Source of the DNA: Ipomoea triloba | Lineage: Eukaryota; Streptophyta; Magnoliopsida; Solanales; Convolvulaceae | Length of the DNA: 64,000 bases | Assembly (NCBI RefSeq): GCF_003576645.1 | Contig: NC_044924.1 | Coordinates: 20,282,876 to 20,346,875 of the forward strand | Direction of reading: 5' to 3' | Shown: positions 10,771-22,236 of the stretch, in pieces | How positions within the stretch are numbered: the stretch's first letter is position 1 | Layout: every line of letters begins with the position of its first letter | Program-made: the position numbers and the translations under genes | The notes under the pieces: model-generated | The model's database searches: none | What the model was told of the DNA's origin: nothing | Seen by the model: the letters and a program-made list of their open reading frames with translations, nothing else

Positions 10771-11475
10771 GGTTCTCGTGCGGTTGGAGTGCTCAAGTGC
10801 GGTTGTACGGTGAGAGAAGAGCCATTGATCTTGTCAAAATCAACGTTCAGGATTAATAACGTTTAAAAAAATGCGGTGGCAATTTGATAATTTTATATAT
10901 GGGTCAAACATAAGGTGCGTAGGATTTGTGTGCGTAAGTCTTGTGCTTAAAGTGCGTCATGTTTCTTCTTCAAAACTGGAACAGACCTATCCACTTAACT
11001 AGCAGGCTAGGGTGGCCCTCACCTAGTACCTCAAGAAGAAGGCGAAGGCAGCAGAGGGTAAATGCACTCCTTGCCCGCCACCCATCTCCCTTTTGAGCTA
11101 ATGGGCCTGAGTGAGGGGTTTATCAGACCCCTAGCTCAGGCCCTCAAGAACAAAACTTTTGAACTGAGGGGTCTGTTAGACCCCTAGCTTAAACCATCAA
11201 GAACAAAACTTTTGAATAAAATTAGCGTGCGTCATTTTAACATTTAATGTGCGTCTTTGTATCACTTAAGGTGCGCCATTGTTATAAATTGAAGGTGCGC
11301 GATATTAATACTTAAGGTGTGTGTTTCTATCACTTAAGGTGTGCCATTTTTAGCTTATGCTTCTTTCTTCCAGACACGCCTTTTAAAAAAAATTCATTGA
11401 TTTGAGTCGTTGATCTAGATTTGATCAATGACTCAGATCTAACCGCATGACCGCACCTGGGAGCATCCTTAGCTT
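10771..11475. repeat. Unclassified repeat with degenerate inverted ends
   Basis: The left end (GTGCGGTTGGAG, GTGCGGTTGTACGG, CCATTGATCTTG) is a degenerate inverse of the right end (TTGATCAATGACTCAG, AACCGCATGACCGCACC). The interior repeats AAGGTGCGTC-like motifs several times. About 75 bp of the right end recur at 25555-25640. No coding sequence. It could be a MITE or Helitron-derived; no target duplication is clear. Confidence 0.45.
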
Positions 11476-11659
11476 GCACCCGAACTCATCCCTATATCTT
11501 AAAAAAACGTGATGTTTTCTTATGTGAAAAATATGGTTAATGCCATCCATTGATTCAGTTTAGATTAAGGATCCAAAATGGAGACATCTTTAAAAAAAAT
11601 GCCATGGCATTATGGTAATTTTGAGTAGGTTAATTTTTTGTTTGTCTTTCAGTACATTT

Positions 11660-11930
11660 TTTCCTTCTTGCAGAGCACAATGTTGTGCTTTCTAGACACA
11701 CTAATGTGTCTTTGAAAGCACATTGATGTGTCTTCCAACGCACATTGTTGACTCTCCAAAGCACATTGTTGAGCCTTCCATAACATATTGTTGTACATTC
11801 CAGAGCACATTGTTGTGCCTTCGAAGTGCATATTATTTTGCTTTAGAGTGCACATTGTTGAGTCTTCTAGAGTATATTGTTATGCTTTCTGATGTACATT
11901 GTTGTGCGTTCTAGGAGACAATTGTGTCTT
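11660..11930. repeat. Degenerate minisatellite of about 25 bp
   Basis: Around ten variable units contain GCACATTGTTG and CTTCCA/CTTTC. Open frames here are by-products of the repeat. Confidence 0.8.
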
Positions 11931-12009
11931 CCATGATTTGAATATAATGCAAAGATAGATTAGAGATGGTTTACTGGAGAAGATGGCGTCATGTAGATTA
12001 GAAGCGCTA

Positions 12010-12089
12010 TATATATGTGTGTGTGTGTGTCAGTGTGTATGCATGTCTGTGTATGTGTGTGTGTGCGCGCACGCGCGTGTGTATATATA
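12010..12089. repeat. (GT)n-rich microsatellite
   Basis: TG/CG dinucleotide tract ending in TATATATA, directly left of the Sirevirus-derived block. Confidence 0.9.
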
Positions 12090-12536
12090 TGTTAGAAAAA
12101 ATTGTAATAAAGATTTTGATGAGCCAAATGTATTTTTAAAACCCTATATTTTATTTTGTCATGTCGTGTCCAATCATGTTTAATACCAAAAGTTTAAAAG
12201 GGAGAATCAATCTCTAAGTTTTGTGATTTTTAAAGGTCAACCAAATTTAGAAATCAAACTCTATGTAACAATAAGATCCAACAATTACCTATAAGTTGCT
12301 TTTGAGCATTGGTAAGTAAGAGAGTGCAGGGAGCTGGTAGTAAAAGTAAGTCTACTTCAAAGCAAAGATTATATATGGCACACAGAAAACTTAAGAATTA
12401 TGTGTTGTTTAGAATTACAAAGGATAAAGAGAAACAATGGTTAAAGAACAAGTTATGTTTCTCACATGTCTAAGGTTCGAATTCGCAAATTCAAGCAGTG
12501 TAAGTTCATAGCAGTTATCAAAATTACTCTACCAAA

Positions 12537-12815
12537 TTGTATCATCTTATTGACTAAAATTCATCAAATCTTTCTTAATTTATTGACCAATCTCTCAAAA
12601 TTACTCTTGTCAAAATTTTCTTGAAGATTTCACTAAAGTAACTGACTAAAATTCATCAAATCTTTCTTGATTTATTGACTAATCTTTAATCAAAATTACT
12701 CTACCAGATTGTATCATCTTATTGACTAAAATTCATCAAATCTTTCTTAATTTATTGACCAATCTCTCAAAATTACTCTTCTCAAAATTTTCTTGAAGAT
12801 TTCACCAAAGTAACT
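12537..12815. repeat. Tandem duplication inside the LTR-like region
   Basis: Blocks with CTACCAAATTGTATCATC, GACTAAAATTCATCAAATC and TTTTCTTGAAGATTTCAC recur about 190 bp apart. Copy 2 has a single version. Confidence 0.8.
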
Positions 12816-12867
12816 AGTCCACTGCAAGTCACCTACACCTAAAAAGGGCAAAATTATCTTTCAACCA

Positions 12868-12878
12868 TCAAAGTCTTA
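12868..12878 (+). promoter_or_regulatory. Putative TATA box, LTR-like region copy 1
   Basis: TCTTATAAAAC lies about 310 bp upstream of the ATG and is conserved in copy 2 (near 22953), which supports a promoter in the repeated unit. Confidence 0.4.
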
Positions 12879-13188
12879 TAAAACTCACTTGGTTCTCTCT
12901 CTCTCATTCCCCCCTCCCCCCCTCTCTCTCTCTTCACATCAAAGCAAGAACGTAACCAGACAATGCATATTCTTCCTCAAAGTTTTTCTCTGTTTCTCCA
13001 CCATAGCCGAAAAAAGCTTCAAGCTAAAATACTCCTTCCTATAAAAGCTTTATAAAAACCACTTATTTTCTCTCTCCTCACGTCAGAGACCACATAAGAC
13101 CCATTTTCTTCCTAAATTTCTCCTCTCTTCTTCTTTACCACCATATCCGAAAATCTTAGAGCTCCAATTACTCTCAATCTATGGCTAC

Positions 13189-15210
13189 TGTTGATCCCAA
13201 AAAAGATAAGGTAAAGTCTAGAGAGGGTGGAAGGGGGTGGGTGAATAGACTTTACTCTAAATTTGAATTTCCTAAGCCAATATTAAAACAAAAAAACTTA
13301 ACAATTTGTTAGTGTCTTGTGCACAACGGAATATAAAATAATATGTTGTGTGTGATCCACCTATAGATCAAGCAAGCATAAATAAGTAATGTAAAACAAT
13401 AAAGGAACACAAGAAATTATAGTGGTTCAGAGGTATATGTAATCCTCCTACTCCACTCACTCCTATCTCCAAGAGGAATTCACTATATCTACCACTCCTT
13501 GGTTATAAGATACAATGAATTTTCGTGATCTAGTGTTTTGATCACCAAACCTACACTAATCATGCCCAGTGTTGCAAAAATCCCGCCTAGGCGCCGATTA
13601 ATCCCCGTCTAGGCGCTAGGCGCTGGTCGACCGCCTAGCATATCACCTTAAATGGTGGTTTAGACGGCTGACCAGCTAGCGGACGCCTAAGCTCCGCCTA
13701 GGCCGCTTAGGCGCTGACCGCCTAGGCTTTCTAGGCGCCGACTAGACCTCCTAGGCATCGACTATGCCGCCTAGTCGGCCGATTAACTAATTTTTTTTAA
13801 TGGGTTATTTCACTGGAAATATTATTTTGAGTAAAATAACCCTAAATTGTAGAAACTCTAGATATTTTTTAGGATAATATTTAATATTTTAGTATTAACT
13901 ATTAAAGTATTATATAATTTCGAATTATTAGTCTTTAAAAAAATTAAAAATACTTAAACAAATTTTTAAAAAATAAAAAATATACAAGCGCCTAGGTGCC
14001 GATTAATCCCCGTCTAGGCATCCTAGGCGCTAGGCGTTCCCCGAGCGCCCGAGGAGCGCTTACGATTTTTTCAACCATGATCATGCCCCAACTAGTGTCT
14101 CTAGCACTGCAACTAAGATTTCACACTCCCTTGTGACAATTCGGCCCCTATCTACACTCCGGTAGAGAAACCACTTTTTTGTCAAAACAAGATTTTTCCT
14201 TGCTTCCAACTTTGAGACTTCTTGATAGATTCTTCAATGAATTGCAAGTCTCTATAAGATGAAGGGTAGAACTCTAGATTTTTCACTTGTGAATTTCGTA
14301 TGCAACACTTGTTCGCTTGTTGTGTACTCGTGTATGTTCTCTTCTATGTGTCATCAGCCGCTTCAAATCTTCATCTATTATTTATAGGTATTGAGAGTTT
14401 TTCCGTTGGTCTCCCAATTTTGAATATTTGCCCGTTAGTCTCATAGTCTTTTCAGTCTAAAATAGATTTTATCTTATTTATTATACATTAAAAATATTCC
14501 CATGTTGTGCTGAGCTTCAAGTCCACGCAAGATTGATATCTTCAATTTTGTCTGATGAAGTCCACGACATTTGATAATTTAATCTTCAAATATTGCTTCA
14601 ACCTTAGCTCCTATTTTGTCACTTTCCAAATACAACTTGTGCTCATATTTCTTCTACTTTGAAATATATATACGGCCACTTCATCCATAATTTAGTTTGG
14701 ATTGAGATTTCATGAAATTGCATCTCTATTTAAATTGGATCCCATGATTTAATTACATCTTCAAATTGGATTGAGATTTCATGAAATTGCATCTTCAAAT
14801 TAATCTCCTCTTGAAATCAGACGCCAACTTCATCTAGGATTAAGTAAAACATACATAGATAATGAGATTTGATCATTAGACTTTACAATAATGAGATTAA
14901 GCTCTTAACCACTCTGTCTTATACAATTATTGATTAATAAAATATTCTTCTTTATGTAGTCCTCTTCTTAAACTTCAAGTGATCTTCACGCAATGCCATT
15001 ATCTTCTTCGATTTCATGCTTCAAGATTTTTATCAATGACTTGATATCCTCGAATTATTTTCTTCCCAAAGTGATGATGCATTTTTCGACATTATTCCAT
15101 TCTTTGATATTCCTTTGATCTTTGACTCCTTAGACAAATAAAAACTTGGGGATCTAATATTTGTCAATACACTTTGGTATATCAAAATCTATTACATTTT
15201 ATTCCTAACA
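13189..15210 (-). repeat. Sirevirus 3' LTR containing a MULE
   Basis: Ends TGTTGATCCC and ATTCCTAACA on the plus strand correspond to TGTTAGGAAT and GGGATCAACA on the minus. It shares GTCTAGAG, GGGTGAATAGACTT and GTGGTTC-type phrases with the intact LTR at 54881-56682. Without the 512-bp MULE the LTR is about 1.5 kb. Confidence 0.8.
13568..14079. mobile_element. Non-autonomous MULE-like element, copy 2
   Basis: Same family as 3463-4186. A perfect 9-bp target duplication, ATCATGCCC, lies at 13559-13567 and 14080-14088. It lacks the Stowaway and so shows that element's empty site. Confidence 0.85.
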
Positions 15211-15619
15211 ATTTACCCCTTTTAGTAATGCAAAAAATCTATACTCAATCAAATGGCTTTAAGTCTTTTTGAAAAATATTTTTATTACTTTTTATTTTTG
15301 ACAAAGCCATGATGAGTTTAACAAAATATTGTTCTAGACCGAATCGAATTATTTTTAGGTAAGTTTCCTATACGCATTTGCAATTAACCACTTTTGATAA
15401 TTTTATTTTGATTATGCGTTTGACATACTTGCAAAAATAATTCATCTAAAAATAAAGCTTATACAAAAAATAAGTCAAGATCATAAAGAAATATTTTTGA
15501 GTAATTCGAAACCAAGATAGGTATTTATAGGAATAATTAAAAATTAACAATAGCAAAATTCAAACATCATATACTAATGCAAAAGTCATCAGATGAAATC
15601 AGATAGATCAGATTAACTT

Positions 15620-16518
15620 CTTGCTCTCTTCTTTTCCCTTTCGAGCTTCATCATGCCATTGATCTGCTCTCTTAATTTGAAGAAATCATCTTTGAAAGTT
15701 CAGTAGCAGTTTCATCTTGAATTTTTTCCTTCATATAATTTTCAAAAGCCTCTTGAATATTTCTTCCGGGAAACACACCGGCTTCAAACCATTCAATGCA
15801 TTCATTGAAACTTCTTTAATAGCTTAGTTGAGATTCATCAAGGTTTGCAAAACTTCTCAACGTATGCCACAAGTCAATCTTCTTCCGCTTGATTCTCTCC
15901 AACCAATTCTGTTCATCAACCCATATTTTCTGATTGGTCGGATGTTGCTTCTTGATCATGGGAGTTGCATTTTGAAGTGTCCACACTTTGTCAGGGATGG
16001 AAGTTCTATTTTCAAAATAAGATTTAAACGTAGGTCTAGCACTTGAACTTCTTCCTCTTTGGCTAAACTGAGCAAGTCCATATTGAATCCCAGTACCGCG
16101 ACCGCTACTGCCACTGCCATGACCTTGCGTTCTTACTTGGGAAATATTTTGGCAAATTTGATTGAGTGTTTCTTCCCCCTTTTACATTATCAACAAGAAA
16201 ATCAATCGCCTTGGAGTCCAGGTCTTGATGTGCTCTCATAGTATCAACCGTGGAGTTAATCCGGTTTGAAACATATTGTAAGTGAAGTAGGTTGGTCGAC
16301 ATGTGTGTAAGCTCAATCTCTAAGCTGTTAATCCGGGTCTCTTGACCTTGTATCATTCTCACTTGTTTCACATATCTTTCTTGATGCATATGCTCAGACA
16401 ATATTTTCTCATCCTTAAGATTCTTTATAAGATCCATAAGAGTGTTTGTCAGACTGTTCCTCAAACGAGATTCTGTCTTGTCAATTTTTGCATGAAGAAC
16501 TCGTTGATGGTCGGCCAA
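15620..16518 (-). pseudogene. Sirevirus envelope-like gene remnant
   Basis: An open segment from 16518 to 16105 (137 aa) is strongly coiled-coil (KIDKTESRLRNSLTNTLMDL, TRINSLEIELTHMSTNLLHL). It breaks in a short CGCTACTGCC repeat. Downstream, in another frame near 15790-15650, ECIEWFEAGVFPGRNIQEAF resembles EECIAWWKDGVIDGEFVGEA of the intact envelope-like protein at 56965-59859. This ties the remnant to that gene. It is not functional. Confidence 0.65.
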
Positions 16519-16536
16519 CTTGTGCAGATTATTCCT

Positions 16537-18162
16537 AGTGTAAAACTGGTAGTGTTGATGATATTATTCAAGAAATTGCTGGTTTTATGCATATTATATA
16601 GCACAAGGTTAATATTGATTGGGATGATTATGTGTTTAAAAGGCTCCAAAACTTTGTGATGGCTACCCGTGATGAGTATGGAAAATTGGTGAATGATTTC
16701 TTTACCAAGAGGGTAGGATACGGTTTCCTAGTTGGAGAGATTTTAAGGAACAAAGGTGTTACAATGGGGAAACCAAAGTCCATTGGGATCTACAAGTATT
16801 TATTTAAAACTGGATCTTCTAGTAATCGGGGAACAAAGAGAGCTTTGGATGCTAATGAAGGCTCAGTAAATGCCAATTCCATAAACTCCAGTACATTCTT
16901 GATTCATGCTGTTAGAAAGAGGATATCTCAAACCTTACCAAGGGCTAATATACCTATTGCACCAAGAAGGGAAACTCATGATGAAGAAGTTACAAGTGCT
17001 CAAGTGCCAGCCACAATCACACCACTATCAATCAACATAGACCACAATCACACCACTATCAATCAACATAGACATTCCTTATAAAGCTGCAAGGCTATTG
17101 ACTGCCTATCAGCCAATTTTGGCTTATTTGACCACTATTAGTTGTAAGTTAATAAGTTTTTTTTGTGACTCCAAAATACTAAAATTCAAAAGGCTACTCA
17201 AAGCAACCTTTTCAATTAGCTTTTTGAGAAAAGAAATTATACCAAACAGTTATCAGCTAACAGCTAATTTATCAAACAACTTTCTACAATCAGCTAATGT
17301 TATCAAAAAATCATACATTCTAATTCAAACAGCCAACCCAATCAGCTAACAGCCATTTACCAAACAAGGCCATTATGTTCTCATGAATTGAATGCAATCA
17401 AACAGCTGCAAGTCCACAATTAGAAGAAGTAGATACCAACCGAAAGTCATCTACAATCAACGGTAATGATCAAATATCCCTAGAAGGTGTTGACCATGTC
17501 TTGATGGACGAATTTGAGAAGGTGAAAGCTTGGAGAAAATGCAGGCTTCAACCCTATCAAACCATGGTGACTAGATTGGCATACGAAACTTTGCATGGGC
17601 TACTAGATTTTCATTTATCAAAAGGTTATTTTTTCTAAAATTAAGGAAATTAAGAATGGCGTTAAAGGGCAAAGAGGTGTTTATACAAACTAGAGAGATG
17701 TCTACATCATTTCATGAGGTTAGAGAACATTAAAGAGTGGAAGATGGAGTGGGAGTCGGAGTGAATGAAAGAGTGGATGGATGTATGGAAGTTGGAGTGG
17801 ACGTTGGAGTGCAAGTAAGAGTGAAAGTTGTGAATGAACTACAAAATCAAGTTGCTCAAATTCCAACCACACCATTTGAGGTATCCTCACCCGTGACTAC
17901 ACCATTTACAAATTCTCTCACTACCAACATTCGAAAAGATCAAATATCAAGCATTCTCAAGGCTTATCAAAAACAAGAAGAAGAACTCTTTGCACCTAAT
18001 AAAGATGAATTTGCAGAGTTTAAACTTGCGAATGCAAGGATTGAAACGAAGGTGGATATAATCCAAGAAGTTCAATCCTCAATGCAGAAAGTATAGACCA
18101 AAGACTATGAGGCTATCCAATACCAGAGTTGTAGAAAATCATTTAATCTTGATATAGTTATC
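16537..18162 (+). pseudogene. Envelope-like ORF fragments of copy 1
   Basis: Matches 23706-25030 of copy 2. The first open part (16632-17084) contains VMATRDEYGKLVNDFFTKRV and YGFLVGEILRNKGV, reminiscent of plant transposon-protein domains in Sirevirus envelope-like ORFs. It ends at a 36-bp local duplication near 17025-17076 and a MITE insertion. A second open part (17737-18096) contains a coiled-coil (QEEELFAPNKDEFAEFKLAN) ending VQSSMQKV. The frame is broken by stops and insertions. Confidence 0.6.
17098..17372. mobile_element. Tourist-like MITE, one end degraded
   Basis: Inverted relative of 21738-22026 (AGCTTTTTGAGAAAAGAAAT, CCATTTACCAAACAAGGCC). Copy 2 at 24244 shows the uninterrupted GGCTATTATGTTCTC, which defines the insertion. 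The left terminal repeat has been lost. Confidence 0.75.
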
Positions 18163-18555
18163 TGAAATAACTTCGTGGATCTTGAATGCAAGACTTTACG
18201 GGTTCAGGGATTATTTAACGTTTTTATAGTTATTAGTCCAGATTAGATAATACTAAAAGACAAACAAGAATAAAAACAAAAGTAAAGAAAAAGAACCCGG
18301 ACACAGGAAATGATCACGCAGTTCAGAGCTAAAACTCCTACGTCTGCGAGGCTACTCAGCTTTTGCCCAATCCACTAGATGCACCAAGGTTTACAATAGT
18401 TGGAATACAACCCAAACATACAATGGTTCAAAACCAACACACAACCTTCAACATTTACTCTTGAATTGACAAAACTGCAAGCCAAGAATTCTTCAATTCT
18501 TCATCTCGACTCAGTATCAACGACAGCTTCAAAGACAGTAGCAAAACGCCATTAA
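18163..18555 (-). repeat. Partial LTR fused to gag copy B
   Basis: Matches the primer-site-proximal part of the full LTR, with a small insertion (TAGTCCAGAT) near 18235. Confidence 0.8.
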
Positions 18556-19212
18556 TGACCAACCAGCGTTTTCCTGGATAGTGGTCACCTTCATTCGAAA
18601 ACGCGGTGGTAGAGAACGCAAGACTTTCTTGACCAATTTTTGTTGGGGAAAAGGCTCGCCTAGCACAGCAGCTCGATTTGCAAGTTCTTGAACATGTTCA
18701 TTGAAACTCACAATGTCCTCATTTTCGTTCATTCGTAATTCTTCAAAATCAGATTGAACCAGTTGTAACTTAGACTGTCTTACTGAGTTAGTGCCTTCAT
18801 AGGTAGTTTCCAGTATTTCCCACGCGACTTTTGCAGAGTCACAACCTGCAACTAAAGTGAATTGGCTTACATGCATTAGTGAATATATTATATCTAAAGC
18901 TTTATTATTATATCCAGCAAGGGTCCTTTCAGCTGCATCCCATTCAACTTCTGGTTTGAGCACTTTGGGATCATTTGTTGTTTCACCCGCTTTTGTGGGA
19001 TGTTCCTAACCAGTTAGGACGACTTTCCAGATAAGTTCACCATGTGCTTTAATATGCATCCTTGTACGTGCTTTCCAGTAAGCATAGTTGTCACCATTTA
19101 GTTCGGGAGGTGGTTTATTCATTCTGAAACACTCAACACATAGTGAGACAGAACAAAAAACAACAAGAACCGAAAATAAAACAACGAAAAGACAACAAAG
19201 AACTGAGTTCAA
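18529..19212 (-). pseudogene. Copia gag, copy B, identical to copy A
   Basis: Both halves translate identically to copy A, including the TAG (19006-19008) and the LTR fusion. The stop therefore predates the duplication, and the duplication is recent. Confidence 0.85.
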
Positions 19213-19273
19213 GAAACACGAGATCGCCAGATCGGTAGACTAATAGATTAAGTCCCTGTGCTCTGATACCAAT

Positions 19274-19655
19274 TGAAATAACTTCGTGGATCTTGAATGT
19301 AAGACTTTACGGGTTCAGGGATTAATTAACGTTTTTATAGTTATGATAATACTAAAAGAAAAACAAGAATAAAAACACAAGTAAAGAAAAAGAACCCGGA
19401 CACAGGAAATGATCACGCAGTTCAGAGCTAAAATTCCTACGTCTGCCGGGCTACTCAACTTTTGCCCAATCCACTAGATGCACCAAGGTTTATAATATTT
19501 GGAATACAACCCAAACATACAATGGTTCAAAACCAACACACAACCTTCAACATTTACTCTTGAATTGACAAAACTGCAAGCCAAGAATTCTTCAATTCTT
19601 CATCTCGACTCAGTATCAACGACAGCTTCAAAGACAGTAGCAAAACGCCATTAAT
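19274..19655 (-). repeat. Partial LTR fused to gag copy A
   Basis: Matches 20373 onward and ends at CCATTAAT, where it joins gag. Confidence 0.85.
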
Positions 19656-20311
19656 GACCAACCAGCGTTTTCCTGGATAGTGGTCACCTTCATTCGAAAA
19701 CGCGGTGGTAGAGAACGCAAGACTTTCTTGACCAATTTTTGTTGGGGAAAAGGCTCGCCTAGCACAGCAGCTCGATTTGCAAGTTCTTGAACATGTTCAT
19801 TGAAACTCACAATGTCCTCATTTTCGTTCATTCGTAATTCTTCAAAATCAGATTGAACCAGTTGTAACTTAGACTGTCTTACTGAGTTAGTGCCTTCATA
19901 GGTAGTTTCCAGTATTTCCCACGCGACTTTTGCAGAGTCACAACCTGCAACTAAAGTGAATTGGCTTACATGCATTAGTGAATATATTATATCTAAAGCT
20001 TTATTATTATATCCAGCAAGGGTCCTTTCAGCTGCATCCCATTCAACTTCTGGTTTGAGCACTTTGGGATCATTTGTTGTTTCACCCGCTTTTGTGGGAT
20101 GTTCCTAACCAGTTAGGACGACTTTCCAGATAAGTTCACCATGTGCTTTAATATGCATCCTTGTACGTGCTTTCCAGTAAGCATAGTTGTCACCATTTAG
20201 TTCGGGAGGTGGTTTATTCATTCTGAAACACTCAACACATAGTGAGACAGAACAAAAAACAACAAGAACCGAAAATAAAACAACGAAAAGACAACAAAGA
20301 ACTGAGTTCAA
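19628..20311 (-). pseudogene. Copia gag, copy A, with premature stop
   Basis: The N-terminal part contains NKPPPELNGDNYAYWKARTR, a DUF4219-type gag start. An in-frame TAG at 20105-20107 follows VVLTG, where TGG is normal. The frame continues EHPTKAGE to MLKPEVEWDAAE and a UBN2/retrotran_gag domain (SVRQSKLQLVQSDFEELRM, LVKKVLRSLPPRFRMKV). It then runs into partial LTR sequence, giving the tail AFCYCL. The zinc knuckle and everything beyond are missing. Confidence 0.8.
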
Positions 20312-20358
20312 GAAACACGAGATCGCCAGATCGGTAGACTAATAGATTAAGTCCCTGT

Positions 20359-20370
20359 GCTCTGATACCA
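20359..20370 (-). other. Primer binding site, initiator tRNA-Met
   Basis: Minus strand TGGTATCAGAGC, the standard plant Copia primer site. A second copy lies at 19260-19271. Confidence 0.9.
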
Positions 20371-20372
20371 AT

Positions 20373-21143
20373 TGAAATAACTTCGTGGATCTTGAATGTA
20401 AGACTTTACGGGTTCAGGGATTAATTAACGTTTTTATAGTTATGATAATACTAAAAGAAAAACAAGAATAAAAACACAAGTAAAGAAAAAGAACCCGGAC
20501 ACAGGAAATGATCACGCAGTTCAGAGCTAAAATTCCTACGTCTGCCGGGCTACTCAACTTTTGCCCAATCCACTAGATGCACCAAGGTTTATAATATTTG
20601 GAATACAACCCAAACATACAATGGTTCAAAACCAACACACAACCTTCAACATCTACTCTTGAATTGACAAAACTACAAGCCAAGAATTCTTCAATTCTTC
20701 ATCTCGACTCAGTATCAACGACAGCTTCAAAGACAGTAGCAAAACCCCATTAATTCTTCAAATAAATCTTCTTAAAATTCAAGTGTGAATCTCTGAACTT
20801 GTATCGTGTGTAGATGTGTCATTTAGAGCTTCAAATGCCTTCCTATTTATAGCATAGGATCCTTCAACAAACTTCACAATTATAGATCTGAAAAATCAGC
20901 TTGATTTAATGAGAGCCACATTCCTTAAAAAACTGTTAGCCACACAAATTAAATGGGTGGACTAATTCCTTGTTGAGAGCTTGCTGTCTGAGACAGCGTC
21001 TGCTGGCACAACTTCACTATCGGCACTGGTGGACAAGCTGACTAACGGTCCAAAAACTAATAAAAACTAGATATAGGCTAAGTGTATTTTTGACAAATAA
21101 TATAGCCAATAACAAAGGACCGTGTATCATTTGTACACTTACA
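20373..21143 (-). repeat. Complete LTR of the Copia gag element
   Basis: 771 bp, starting TGTAAGTGTAC and ending GTTATTTCA on the minus strand, two bases before the primer site. The two other LTR copies stop at GCCATTAAT, where they join gag. Confidence 0.7.
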
Positions 21144-21560
21144 TCACCAATCAAGGGGGAATCGAAGGAAACACCACTTTTACCGGATGTGTTTCAAAAT
21201 TTACTAACTCTTACAATGCAGCACTTTCCCTATCAAATTCCTATGAATGATAAAGTTTCTAAAGGAGGACCTTCCCTAACAGAAGAGTAATGAGAATATA
21301 TTTTGCTAAAGAGATTACAAGACTATGAAGGATTCAGAGAGATATACTATGATGATGAGAGGAGCCTGCAAGAATGTGTTAAATGGTTCTTTGTAGGTGT
21401 GCTACCTACAGAAGACATCCTTGATACTTGTAGTTCCTATCTGGATGAGGAAGTCAACCCAGACTACAACAATGAAAAACTCAAGAAAAATTTCTACGAA
21501 TTAAGGCAATGGATTAACAAAAATCTTGAAAAAGAAGCAAAAGGAAAGAAAGGGAGGTAA
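21144..21560 (+). pseudogene. Envelope-like C-terminal fragment of copy 1
   Basis: Continues copy 1 after the Copia insertion. The open part 21303-21560 contains LQECVKWFFVGVLPTEDILD and a basic C-terminus with NKNLEKEAKGKKGR. This parallels EECIAWWKDGVIDGEF and the INKKRKANKK end of the intact envelope-like protein at 56965-59859. The similarity identifies the duplicated unit as Sirevirus-derived. Confidence 0.6.
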
Positions 21561-22236
21561 AATGATCTTAACCATGTATTTTGGAAATCCTTGATGCGTA
21601 ACTAAAATCTTGATACAAGTTATGTAATATATTTAACACATGTATGGTTCTATAATGGCTACTAAATATGTTGGATAGCGTTGTTTAATTTATTGTATAT
21701 TATGTCTTTTTGTCGTGTTTAAAAAAAATATGTTTTAGGCCCTGTTTGGTAAATGGTTGTTGGCTGATCGGATTGGCTGTTTGGGTTAGAAGGTATGATT
21801 TGTTGATAATATTAGCTTATTGTAGAAAGTTGTTTGTTAAATTAGTTGTTAGCTAATAGCTGTTTGGTATAATTTCTTTTCTCAAAAAGCTAATTGAAAA
21901 TGATGTTTTGAGTAGCCTTTTGAATTTTAGCATTTTGGAGTTACAAAAAGTTTATTAACCAAACAACTAATAGTGGTCAAATGAGCCAAAATTGACTGAT
22001 AGGCTGATTATTTACCAAACAGGGCCTTAGACTTAGTTTGTATTTTTGAGAATGAGAAGAACAAAATTAATTATAGTAGAGTCTCAAAATTCAATTAGGA
22101 TTTATTGTCCAAAACAAATCTTCTAGATTAAAATTTTGTAAATTCGTCTAGTGGCTAGTTAAAATAAAAATAAAAAGTTTTTAAACATTTTTTAAGACTA
22201 AACTAAAATGATTGAGTATATTTGTTTTGATATCAT
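21561..22236 (+). other. Non-coding 3' internal region with a MITE
   Basis: AT-rich sequence between the envelope-like stop codon and the polypurine tract. No other ORF. Confidence 0.6.
21738..22026. mobile_element. Tourist-like (PIF/Harbinger) MITE
   Basis: Near-perfect ends GGCCCTGTTTGGTAAAT and the inverse of ATTTACCAAACAGGGCC, flanked by TTA (21735-21737, 22027-22029). Related to 17098-17372. Confidence 0.9.

Larger units (their letters stand above)
12090..13188 (+). repeat. LTR-like region of copy 1
   Basis: Homologous to 22251-23238. It contains GTCTTATAAAACTCAC near 12868, a plausible TATA box, followed by CT-rich leader sequence and an ATG at 13181. Relative to copy 2 it has an extra tandem duplication at 12537-12815. 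Confidence 0.65.
13189..16536 (-). mobile_element. Truncated Sirevirus (3' LTR plus envelope-like remnant)
   Basis: Inserted at the ATGGCTAC of copy 1. Plus-strand order: 3' LTR (13189-15210), a polypurine tract read on the minus strand, then the 3' part of an envelope-like gene. The element ends near 16536, where copy 1 resumes. Comparison with copy 2 shows that about 450 bp of copy 1 (equivalent to 23240-23706) was lost with the 5' part of this element. Confidence 0.75.
18163..21143 (-). mobile_element. Copia gag element with tandem gag plus partial-LTR duplication
   Basis: On the minus strand: full 5' LTR (21143-20373), primer site, gag, partial LTR, primer site, gag, partial LTR. The repeat period is 1099 bp. 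No protease, integrase or RT is present. Flanks TTATC (18158-18162) and TCACC (21144-21148) are compatible with one 5-bp target duplication altered by two C-to-T changes. Copy 2 reads GTCACCAATC at this site, supporting the boundary. Confidence 0.75.

Noticed and set aside
11649..11914. Open frames on both strands with QQCALE or CAF-type repeats
   Set aside because: They follow the 25-bp minisatellite and have no domain.
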